13,423 nucleotides of DNA from an archaeon (GTDB lineage Archaea > Nanobdellota > Nanobdellia > SCGC-AAA011-G17 > GW2011-AR17). The notes under the pieces are model-generated. The model had not been told where the DNA came from, searched no databases, and saw only the letters and a program-made list of their open reading frames with translations. Below are positions 1-5,198 of this stretch, piece by piece (position 1 is the first letter of the stretch; each line of letters opens with the position of its first letter). The DNA lies in contig JAHFJQ010000012.1 of the NCBI GenBank assembly GCA_023245755.1, positions 1 through 13,423 on the forward strand. Direction: 5' to 3'. A program made the position numbers and the translations under genes.

Positions 1-35
1 GTGGATAATTTGAAAGTGTATGTAGAATAAAACAT

Positions 36-371
36 TTACATTTCTATTACTTGTACAAAACCACTTACTCTGAGGCCATATTCTTCTTGGATTTGACCAT
101 AGACTAACGCTAAATCCTCGTTCACTCTACTGTAGAACCGACTTTTTTCAGAAAATGTCTGAAAGCTTACACTGAGCTCTTCAAGGTCTAGGTCAACTCT
201 ATATTCACTCATGTTTATTCCCAAACTTCTTATATCACATTCTCTTTGTACACGAGGAACTATTTCTGTTTCTATGGTGGGCATTAACTTTGCTCTTAGA
301 CTGCCTTCTAATTCTCTAAAAAGTCTTTTCTCTTCTGTATAGAGGGCTAGCTCATCAGTAAATCTTCCCAT
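36..371 (-). CDS. Hypothetical protein, 111 residues, last visible gene of the GINS/translation operon
   Basis: I do not recognise this protein. It is soluble-looking, acidic and mostly helical: a charged N-terminal half (about residues 4-50) is followed by an alternating stretch around residues 55-75 that could be beta structure, then another helical stretch. It has no signal peptide, membrane span, cysteine cluster or nucleotide-binding motif. It follows the PAC2-family gene by 24 bases on the same strand, so it is probably co-transcribed with it; a weak TATA-like GATAAAGA on the minus strand lies about 25 bases upstream of the ATG and could also give it a leaderless transcript. No strong Shine-Dalgarno is visible. 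Reality as a gene is supported by its operon position and normal amino-acid composition, not by homology. Confidence 0.72.
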   Translation of the reverse strand: MGRFTDELALYTEEKRLFRELEGSLRAKLMPTIETEIVPRVQRECDIRSLGINMSEYRVDLDLEELSVSFQTFSEKSRFYSRVNEDLALVYGQIQEEYGLRVSGFVQVIEM

Positions 372-395
372 ATTTTAATAATTCCTTGTTTCTCT

Positions 396-1160
396 TTATC
401 CGAAATAGTTCGGTTCTGTAGAACCCTTTTCTCCAGAGGTATCACTCACACCTTTGCTTCGAGAAAGGATTTCCTTTTCAATTTCATCAATTTCTTCGGA
501 AAGCTTTGCAAGGTCTAGTTTCATAGTAAACTTGCTATTAAGAACATTCAACGTTTCTTTTGCTCCCTTAATACCTAAGTATGCTGGATGAGCAAAGGTT
601 TGTGCAAGTAAAGCTGCTGCAGGAATTTTTCTTCGTTGTGCAACACCCAAGAGAACACCAGTGACCCCAATAATAGGGCCAACAACGCCATAGATTTTGT
701 CACTTGCATGAGGAAAAGTCTTTACGTATGCTTTGCTCGTTCCTGTGATGTACACTTTAGGTTTCTTAGGGATCTTTTGTAAACCAATACCACCAAGAGT
801 AATCACTTCTTTACCTTTATACTCATTCATAAGATCCATAACAAAATTACAAAATTCGTAGCAAGAAGGCTCGTCAATTGGTTGTATATCCCCTGCGAGA
901 AAAATAAAATCCTGTTTATTGATCGTTGCATGATACAGACTAATCACTGGTAAATCAATGAGATTCTTTTCATTAATAAACACAGAGTGAGGAAAATAAT
1001 GTGAGTAAATGTTGAGAATCTTCTTTGCTTTGACACTTTCAATAAGAAAATCCATGGCGATCTTTCCTACGTTTCCAATTCCAGGAAGACCTTCAATAAG
1101 AATGGGATTCTTCAGACTGGGTTTTGCCAAATATTCTACTTCAAATTTTTGATTTTGCAT
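396..1160 (-). CDS. PAC2-family protein (proteasome assembly chaperone-like, COG2047 type)
   Basis: The 254-residue protein matches the archaeal PAC2 family, related to the eukaryotic proteasome assembly chaperone PAC2; the archaeal members' biochemical role is not settled. Visible family features are the N-terminal GLPGIGNVGK motif (about residues 24-33), a central segment with ITLGGIG (about 120-126), the small-residue-rich VVGPIIGVTGVLLG stretch (about 159-172) and the conserved AHPAY region (about 191-195). The C-terminus (about 215-236) is a charged helix that could form a coiled coil, followed by a disordered Ser/Gly/Glu tail. It lies 23 bases after Nop10, matching the common archaeal order aIF2-alpha, Nop10, PAC2. 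A TATA box overlapping the Nop10 stop sits about 26 bases before the ATG, so it can probably also be transcribed alone. Confidence 0.9.
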   Translation of the reverse strand: MQNQKFEVEYLAKPSLKNPILIEGLPGIGNVGKIAMDFLIESVKAKKILNIYSHYFPHSVFINEKNLIDLPVISLYHATINKQDFIFLAGDIQPIDEPSCYEFCNFVMDLMNEYKGKEVITLGGIGLQKIPKKPKVYITGTSKAYVKTFPHASDKIYGVVGPIIGVTGVLLGVAQRRKIPAAALLAQTFAHPAYLGIKGAKETLNVLNSKFTMKLDLAKLSEEIDEIEKEILSRSKGVSDTSGEKGSTEPNYFG

Positions 1161-1181
1161 TTTTGTATAGAACGAAAGTGG

Positions 1182-1190
1182 ATTTATAAA
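1182..1190 (-). promoter_or_regulatory. Internal TATA box for the PAC2-family gene
   Basis: On the minus strand the bases read TTTATAAAT, overlapping the last Leu codon and stop codon of Nop10. The centre is about 26 bases from the PAC2 ATG (first base 1160), the spacing expected for a leaderless archaeal transcript. The match could be partly fortuitous because it overlaps coding sequence. Confidence 0.5.
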
Positions 1191-1351
1191 GTTTTGGCAT
1201 GCTCTTTTTTATATGCACGTCTGTAGGCACCATACTTATCTTCAGGACTAAACTTTGCTGGACGCGTGGTTATTGTTTTACTTCCACAAACACAGGTTTC
1301 TTTTAGAGTATACTTCTTACAATTTGAACAGTAAAGAATAGAAAGGCTCAT
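1184..1351 (-). CDS. nop10: Nop10, H/ACA ribonucleoprotein subunit (short ORF)
   Basis: This 55-residue protein is the small zinc-ribbon subunit of the H/ACA RNP, which with Cbf5, Gar1 and L7Ae performs RNA-guided pseudouridylation of rRNA. The sequence reads MSLSILYCSNCKKYTLKE at the N-terminus, then CVCG, then the diagnostic RPAKFSPEDKYGAYRR stretch (about residues 31-46) that contacts Cbf5. Cys8, Cys11, Cys20 and Cys22 are the zinc ligands; the second pair is CxC instead of the usual CPxC. Length matches archaeal Nop10. The ATG overlaps the aIF2-alpha stop as ATGA (4 bases), and an AGGTGA Shine-Dalgarno-like stretch lies about a dozen bases upstream, so translation is probably coupled. The aIF2-alpha/Nop10 neighbourhood is widely conserved in archaea. 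Confidence 0.95.
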   Translation of the reverse strand: MSLSILYCSNCKKYTLKETCVCGSKTITTRPAKFSPEDKYGAYRRAYKKEHAKTL

Positions 1352-2142
1352 TTTTTACGTATGACTTCACCTAAAGCTTTTCTTTTTTTTATTTCTTCAA
1401 TTATTACTTTGGTCACTTCTTCAAGTTCATCCTCAGCAATTTTATATTCATTTGAGGTTACTTCGATACGATAATTTGGAGCTGAAATGTAGACTATGTT
1501 TACTTGGATTTCATTCTTTTTTGCAAACTTTTCCCCTTCTTGTAATGCTTCTTTAATGTCCTCTATTCCTTTTTCAGAAAAACTTTGTAAAACAAGGGTT
1601 GCATTTACAACAACTTCAGGAGGTTTAATTTTATCTTGAACAATCGTTACTAAGAGCTCAGATTCTTTTTCAGGGAAATTCAATTCTTTTATTGCCTCTT
1701 TTCCATGAATAGCAATTTCGTTAAATGCAATACCAAGAAGACCGAAATGATCCATAAGCTTAAAGCCCATTTTTTGATAGATCCCTTTTAGATCTAATTT
1801 GAGTTCTTTTCCAATATATTCCAGGAGTTTTTCAGATTTTATTTCTTGTTTGTATTCTTCATTCTTTTTTGTTCTTAAAGATAAAGGCACCCTTCGTAAG
1901 GAAAGATCAACTTGTCTTCTTTCTTGATCTACACGAAGAACTTGGCAGACTAATTTCTTGCCTTCAGTAACATAATCACGAATATTACGAATTCTTCCAG
2001 GAGCAATTTCAGAAATGTGAATCATACCCTCTTGATGCTCATACTCATCAAGATCAGCGAAAATGGAGTGGAAAAGAATTTTCTTTACTGTACAAAGTAC
2101 AACACTATTTTCTTCCGGTAGACCTTTTTTCTTATAAAACAT
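1348..2142 (-). CDS. eif2a: Translation initiation factor aIF2 subunit alpha
   Basis: The 264-residue protein is the alpha subunit of the heterotrimeric aIF2, which delivers initiator Met-tRNA to the small ribosomal subunit. An N-terminal S1/OB domain (about residues 10-85) includes GMIHISEIAPGRIRNIRDYV-like family sequence and ends with VDLSLRRV; a helical middle domain (about 90-170) and a C-terminal alpha-beta domain (about 172-260, with PPEVVVNATL) follow. Length is normal. The eukaryotic regulatory Ser51 region aligns with SEIAPGRIRNI, where the equivalent position seems to be Ala, so eIF2-kinase control of the classical type is not expected. It lies 33 bases after S27e with its own TATA box in the gap, and its stop overlaps the start of Nop10. 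Confidence 0.96.
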   Translation of the reverse strand: MFYKKKGLPEENSVVLCTVKKILFHSIFADLDEYEHQEGMIHISEIAPGRIRNIRDYVTEGKKLVCQVLRVDQERRQVDLSLRRVPLSLRTKKNEEYKQEIKSEKLLEYIGKELKLDLKGIYQKMGFKLMDHFGLLGIAFNEIAIHGKEAIKELNFPEKESELLVTIVQDKIKPPEVVVNATLVLQSFSEKGIEDIKEALQEGEKFAKKNEIQVNIVYISAPNYRIEVTSNEYKIAEDELEEVTKVIIEEIKKRKALGEVIRKK

Positions 2143-2163
2143 AGAATAGAAAATAAATCAGGG

Positions 2164-2174
2164 CTTTATAAAAG
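2164..2174 (-). promoter_or_regulatory. TATA box for aIF2-alpha
   Basis: The minus strand reads CTTTTATAAAG in the 33-base gap between S27e and aIF2-alpha. Its centre is about 27 bases from the aIF2-alpha ATG (first base 2142), implying a leaderless internal transcript. It is a near-consensus archaeal TATA box. Confidence 0.65.
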
Positions 2175-2175
2175 T

Positions 2176-2352
2176 TTACTTGAGAATTTCAAGAGGACGA
2201 GCAGTAAATTTTGTTTTCCCACCACTTGGTGTTCCAAGCACTTCACCACAGACTAAGCAATTAACTTGGGTTGCTGCTTTTCCAAAAACAACTTGTTCAT
2301 TTTTACACTTGCAACGAATCTTTACAAACTTTCCTTTAGGTTCTTGAATCAT
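2176..2352 (-). CDS. rps27e: Small-subunit ribosomal protein S27e (eS27, short ORF)
   Basis: A 58-residue zinc-ribbon ribosomal protein of the 30S subunit. Recognisable family sequence is NEQVVFGKAATQVNCLVCGE (about residues 18-37) followed by the GTPSGGK and TARPLEIL tail. Zinc ligands are Cys14, Cys16, Cys32 and Cys35; the first knuckle is C-K-C, one residue shorter than the usual CxxC. The start is separated from the L44e stop by a single base. A GGAG at 2363-2366 on the minus strand, 10 bases before the ATG, may serve as Shine-Dalgarno. L44e followed by S27e and aIF2-alpha is a classic archaeal gene order, which supports the call. Confidence 0.95.
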   Translation of the reverse strand: MIQEPKGKFVKIRCKCKNEQVVFGKAATQVNCLVCGEVLGTPSGGKTKFTARPLEILK

Positions 2353-2353
2353 G

Positions 2354-2671
2354 TTATACTAACTCCAATTTCTTTGTCCGAATACCTTCACTTTGTACAA
2401 GGATTTTATTACAGGTATTACATTTGAATCTCAGATCAACTTTTTTAGATATTTTTGCACCAGTTCTCTTAAATTTCGAGATAGCAGGCTTTGAATATTT
2501 GTTATAGTTCCCATATCCACGACGAAGACCACGACCACGCATTCTGCTGTTAGATCCACGAGACATAGGATGAGCAGTACTTCTTGTTCGTTTCTTTGCT
2601 TCAGAAACTGTCATTTCTGTATGTTTCTTACATTTTGGACAGTAATGTTTGATTTTTTTAGGTATTTTCAT
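2354..2671 (-). CDS. rpl44e: Large-subunit ribosomal protein L44e (eL42)
   Basis: A 105-residue, very basic zinc-ribbon ribosomal protein of the 50S subunit, near the E site. The start chosen is the ATG giving MKIPKKIKHYCPKC, the usual family N-terminus; an upstream in-frame ATG at 2707 would add 12 atypical residues and lengthen the overlap with GINS51 to about 50 bases. Zinc ligands are Cys11/Cys14 (CPKC) and Cys84/Cys87 (CNTC), both with normal CxxC spacing. The Gly/Arg-rich middle (about residues 37-56) is typical of rRNA-penetrating loops. It is slightly longer than the roughly 90-95 residues common in Euryarchaeota. It overlaps the GINS51 3' end by 14 bases and is followed one base later by S27e. 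Confidence 0.95.
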   Translation of the reverse strand: MKIPKKIKHYCPKCKKHTEMTVSEAKKRTRSTAHPMSRGSNSRMRGRGLRRGYGNYNKYSKPAISKFKRTGAKISKKVDLRFKCNTCNKILVQSEGIRTKKLELV

Positions 2672-3275
2672 TTTTTGCTTGCTCGGTATTGACGAGCATT
2701 TGGGCAATCATTTGTGGAAGTTCTTGATGATCTCCAGCCTTAAATGGGCCGTAAACCGCTAAATCTGGTCCCACAAACTCAGGTATATCTTTCAAGACCT
2801 GGATCGATAGGCTATCAGTTTTCTCTTCTCCTTTTAAATCTTTCGGGTCTATCGGCTGTATAGAGGGCATCCTACTCTGAAGAATCGAGTTGAGAAGACC
2901 ATCTCTATAAAGGTCTAAATTGTCCTTTAAACTGGTATATAATGCAAATTCCTCAGGAAGCATGGTAGAAGTATCCTGGGCATTTTTGCTTCTAGAACAG
3001 AAAAGAGCAAACTGAATGATTTTATTCTCTCTTTTTTCATAGAGCTCTCTTAGGATTTTTAAAACATTCTTTAGCTGTGTTTGTGTTTTTTCTACTTCGG
3101 TAGAGGCAAATATACTCTGTTTCTTTGATTGGGATTCAAGGATGGCTGTTTTCTCTTGAAGATACTTTACCACATCCTGATAGAAGGTTTCATCGATTTT
3201 TTGTAATTCTGTGCGATATTTTTCTCTCCGGAGTATTTCATATAAATTCTCGTAGGTGATAATCACTTCAGGCAT
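2658..3275 (-). CDS. gins51: DNA replication factor GINS, Gins51 (Gins15) type
   Basis: The 205-residue protein is a subunit of the archaeal GINS complex, which binds MCM helicase and the RecJ/GAN-like protein to form the CMG-type replicative helicase. Domain order is A then B: a helical A domain (about residues 5-135, with YENLYEILRREKYRTELQ and DETFYQDVVKYL) and, after a linker, the small beta B domain (about 157-200) with the signature IPEFVGPDLAVYGPF then GDHQELP. A-B order defines the Gins51 class; Gins23 is B-A. It leads the minus-strand operon and overlaps L44e by 14 bases. Close linkage of GINS with L44e/S27e/aIF2-alpha/Nop10 is known in many archaea, though PCNA or primase genes that often accompany it are absent here. 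A TATA box lies about 27 bases before the ATG. Confidence 0.93.
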   Translation of the reverse strand: MPEVIITYENLYEILRREKYRTELQKIDETFYQDVVKYLQEKTAILESQSKKQSIFASTEVEKTQTQLKNVLKILRELYEKRENKIIQFALFCSRSKNAQDTSTMLPEEFALYTSLKDNLDLYRDGLLNSILQSRMPSIQPIDPKDLKGEEKTDSLSIQVLKDIPEFVGPDLAVYGPFKAGDHQELPQMIAQMLVNTEQAKNENT

Positions 3276-3297
3276 AATCCTTCAAAGAGAAGAGTTT

Positions 3298-3306
3298 CTT
3301 TAAATC
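3298..3306 (-). promoter_or_regulatory. TATA box for the GINS51-led operon
   Basis: The minus strand reads GATTTAAAG, centred about 27 bases before the GINS51 ATG (first base 3275). This is leaderless spacing and is the main promoter candidate for the whole leftward operon. It shares the 93-base divergent intergenic region with the cytochrome b5 promoter. Confidence 0.6.
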
Positions 3307-3338
3307 AATTTCTATGCTTTGCTCTCTTTTCATAAGGA

Positions 3339-3346
3339 TTATAAAT
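3339..3346 (+). promoter_or_regulatory. TATA box for the cytochrome b5-like lipoprotein gene
   Basis: TTATAAAT, preceded by a purine-rich AAGGA that could act as BRE, is centred about 26 bases before the ATG at 3369. Spacing implies a leaderless mRNA. Confidence 0.65.
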
Positions 3347-3368
3347 CTTTAAAAATCCCCCTAGAGAT

Positions 3369-3704
3369 ATGAGACAAAAGATTTTGCTTTTTATTCTTTT
3401 GAGTACTTTCCTTGGAGGATGTTCCACAAGTACGACTCTTACAAGTAACAGTACCGATACCCAGAACCCAACATATACTCTGGCAGATATTTCTCTTCAT
3501 AACTCTGCTGAAAGTTGTTACACTACTATTAGTGGAAAAGTATATGACCTTACCACATGGATTGCAGTACACCCTGGAGGTGATGCTGCTATTCTCAGTC
3601 TCTGCGGCACTGATGGTTCAGAAAAATTTAATGCAAAACATGGAAATAGCGGCTCTGCAAAGTATGAACTTTCCTTATTTTATATTGGGGAGCTTGCCCC
3701 ATAA
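3369..3704 (+). CDS. Cytochrome b5-like heme-binding lipoprotein
   Basis: A 111-residue exported protein. The N-terminus is a short lipoprotein signal (hydrophobic residues 5-15, then LGGC with Cys18 as the predicted lipid-anchored residue), followed by a Ser/Thr/Asn-rich linker (about 19-35). The rest is a compact cytochrome b5 fold: YTLADISLHNS start, GKVYDLTTWIAVHPGG with axial ligand His68, and NAKHGNS with the second axial ligand His91. Cys50 and Cys79 could form a disulfide outside the cell. This suggests a surface-anchored b-type heme protein for electron transfer or heme handling; no partner oxidoreductase is adjacent. It is divergent from GINS51 with its own TATA box. The function is inferred from fold only, and an origin by transfer is possible because such proteins are patchily distributed. 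Confidence 0.85.
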   Translation: MRQKILLFILLSTFLGGCSTSTTLTSNSTDTQNPTYTLADISLHNSAESCYTTISGKVYDLTTWIAVHPGGDAAILSLCGTDGSEKFNAKHGNSGSAKYELSLFYIGELAP

Positions 3705-3710
3705 TTTTTT
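3686..3710 (+). terminator. Hairpin plus T-tract at the end of the cytochrome b5-like gene
   Basis: TGGGG, a 6-base loop AGCTTG, then CCCCA, followed by TAATTTTTT. The stem overlaps the last codons and the stop codon. It resembles a bacterial intrinsic terminator; in archaea a T-tract alone can terminate. The T-tract runs directly into the TATA-like element of the next gene. Confidence 0.45.
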
Positions 3711-3714
3711 AAAG
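3705..3714 (+). promoter_or_regulatory. TATA-like element for the phosphoglycerate-mutase-like gene
   Basis: TTTTTTAAAG is centred about 26 bases before the ATG at 3736, matching the leaderless spacing of the other promoters here. It overlaps the T-tract of the preceding terminator-like hairpin, so the two functions share bases. Confidence 0.5.
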
Positions 3715-3735
3715 TTCTAGTCTCTTTCTTAACCT

Positions 3736-4311
3736 ATGAAATATATGATCTACCTTTTTCGACATGGACAAACTTATTATAATAAATCATGTAGATTTAC
3801 CGGTGATATCAATTCTCATCTTACTGCTCAAGGAGTTAGAGATGCTAAAAAAGTGGCTGAAAAACTTAAAGGCAAAATTATTGATTATGCCTTTCATACG
3901 CACCTCTCCCGTTCTAAAGATACATTGAAATATGTTTTACGACAACATCCAGAGTGTAAAAGAATCATCTTGGACGATCGGATGATTGAACGAGACTATG
4001 GACTTCTTAAGGGAAAATACCATGCAAGAATCATCGCAGAATATGGGCAGAAACAGTTTGATCTCTGGCATCGCTCTTATGACACCAAACCCCCTGGAGG
4101 AGAAAGTGTTAAAGATGTGGAAAAAAGAGTGGAGTCTTTTATTAAAGATCTTGTTATTTTTATGAAGAAACACAAGGGAAATGTGGCTATTTCTGCACAT
4201 GGGAACTCTATGCGACCATTTCGAAAACATTTTGAACACTTGAGTAGAGAAAAAATGATGCAACTAGAAAATCCTTGGGATGATTATTTTGCATATCCTA
4301 TAGAACTATGA
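3736..4311 (+). CDS. Histidine phosphatase superfamily protein, probable BPG-dependent phosphoglycerate mutase
   Basis: A 191-residue cytoplasmic enzyme of the histidine phosphatase (branch 1) family. The catalytic core is LFRHGQT with Arg9 and nucleophile His10, Arg59 in HLSRS, Glu85 in IERDYG as probable acid/base, and His155 in AISAHGNSMR. The signature RSYDTKPPGGESVKD (about residues 113-127) is that of 2,3-bisphosphoglycerate-dependent phosphoglycerate mutase, which interconverts 3- and 2-phosphoglycerate in glycolysis; simple phosphatases of the family lack it. Archaea more often use the cofactor-independent ApgM, so this bacterial-type enzyme may have been acquired. Length is on the short side of the dPGM range. 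Its stop overlaps the truD start as ATGA, so the two are co-expressed although functionally unrelated. A broader phosphatase role cannot be excluded. Confidence 0.85.
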   Translation: MKYMIYLFRHGQTYYNKSCRFTGDINSHLTAQGVRDAKKVAEKLKGKIIDYAFHTHLSRSKDTLKYVLRQHPECKRIILDDRMIERDYGLLKGKYHARIIAEYGQKQFDLWHRSYDTKPPGGESVKDVEKRVESFIKDLVIFMKKHKGNVAISAHGNSMRPFRKHFEHLSREKMMQLENPWDDYFAYPIEL

Positions 4312-5165
4312 AAATCAAAGAAATACCGGAAGATTTTGTTGTTGAAGAAGTTATGCACCTCACTTTGGAAGATGGCCAATACTTCTACTATCTTGTTACG
4401 AAGAAAAACTGGAATACCTTAGATGTCGTACATGAAATTGGAGAACGCCTTCATGTAAAAGATGTAGGATATGCAGGCATCAAAGATAGAAATGCCGTAA
4501 GCTCCCAGTATATATCGGTCACGAAAAAAATTACCTTTTCTTTGAAGGATGTTACTTTTACCCTTATTGGAAGAGGCAATAATAGAATATTTTTAGGAAG
4601 CTTAGAAGGCAATAGATTTACTCTTACTGTACGAGACCTTGATACAAAATTGAAAGAGGTAAAAGAAGTGGTTAATTATTTTGGTGAACAACGCTTTAGT
4701 GTAAAGAATGGGCTTATTGGTAAAATGCTTGTACAGAAAAAATTCAAAGAAGCCTGCGGCGAACTAGAAATCACTGCAGAGAAGAACGATTACGTTGGAG
4801 CATTAAAAAAAATAGGACGAGACAGATTAAAGCTCTATGTTCATGCATATCAAAGTGAATTATGGAATCGCCTTGCAGCAAAGAGTAAGAAAAAACTGAT
4901 TCCTATTATTGGATACCTTACTCAAGGAAAAGACTATGAAAATATTTTGAAAGAAGAAGGGGTTTGCCAAGAGGATTTTATCGTTCGAAGCTTTCCAGAT
5001 ATAGGGGCTGAGGGTGGACAACGTGAACGAATGGTTCAAATAAAGGAGTTTAAAACTATTTCATTTATAGATGATGAATTGCATCCGGGGAAGAAAAAAC
5101 AAGTTATTTCCTTCTTTTTAGATAAAGGCGCATATGCTACGACTGTACTAGAAGCTCTTAAGTAA
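4308..5165 (+). CDS. truD: tRNA pseudouridine(13) synthase TruD, compact form
   Basis: TruD converts uridine 13 of tRNA to pseudouridine. The 285-residue protein begins with IKEIPEDFVVEEV, the family N-terminus, then GYAGIKDRNAVSSQY (about residues 54-68) with catalytic Asp60, the GNRFTLTVRDL strand (about 101-111), NYFGEQRFSVKNGLIGK (about 123-139), HAYQSELWN (near 178-187) and the C-terminal LDKGAYATTVLEALK, which matches the usual PxGSYATTxLRE ending. All core motifs are present, yet the protein is shorter than E. coli TruD (about 350) and much shorter than many archaeal TruD (about 400 or more), so the TRUD insertion domain is reduced. It overlaps the upstream mutase-like gene by 4 bases. 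Confidence 0.92.
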   Translation: MKIKEIPEDFVVEEVMHLTLEDGQYFYYLVTKKNWNTLDVVHEIGERLHVKDVGYAGIKDRNAVSSQYISVTKKITFSLKDVTFTLIGRGNNRIFLGSLEGNRFTLTVRDLDTKLKEVKEVVNYFGEQRFSVKNGLIGKMLVQKKFKEACGELEITAEKNDYVGALKKIGRDRLKLYVHAYQSELWNRLAAKSKKKLIPIIGYLTQGKDYENILKEEGVCQEDFIVRSFPDIGAEGGQRERMVQIKEFKTISFIDDELHPGKKKQVISFFLDKGAYATTVLEALK

Positions 5166-5167
5166 AC

Positions 5168-5175
5168 TTTAAATA
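5168..5175 (+). promoter_or_regulatory. TATA box for ftsY
   Basis: TTTAAATA in the 33-base gap after truD, centred about 27 bases before the ftsY ATG at 5199; leaderless spacing. A TTAGGAG stretch at 5190-5196 close to the ATG could also act as Shine-Dalgarno on a readthrough transcript from truD. Confidence 0.6.
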
Positions 5176-5198
5176 GAGAGTATTCACTTTTAGGAGTT

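Noticed and set aside
1..35. Possible gene remnants at the left edge: a plus-strand frame ending VDNLKVYVE-stop at 30, or a minus-strand ATG at 35 abutting the preceding stop.
   Set aside because: Only 10-12 codons are visible, the two readings exclude each other, and nothing identifies either as coding.
2672..2707. Longer L44e with an N-terminal extension starting at 2707.
   Set aside because: The extra residues do not match the family, the overlap with GINS51 would grow to about 50 bases, and the internal ATG gives the standard MKIPKKI start.
3412..3720. Alternative plus-strand frame overlapping the cytochrome b5-like gene.
   Set aside because: The overlapping frame with lipobox and both heme histidines is clearly the real one; this frame lacks any recognisable feature or promoter spacing.
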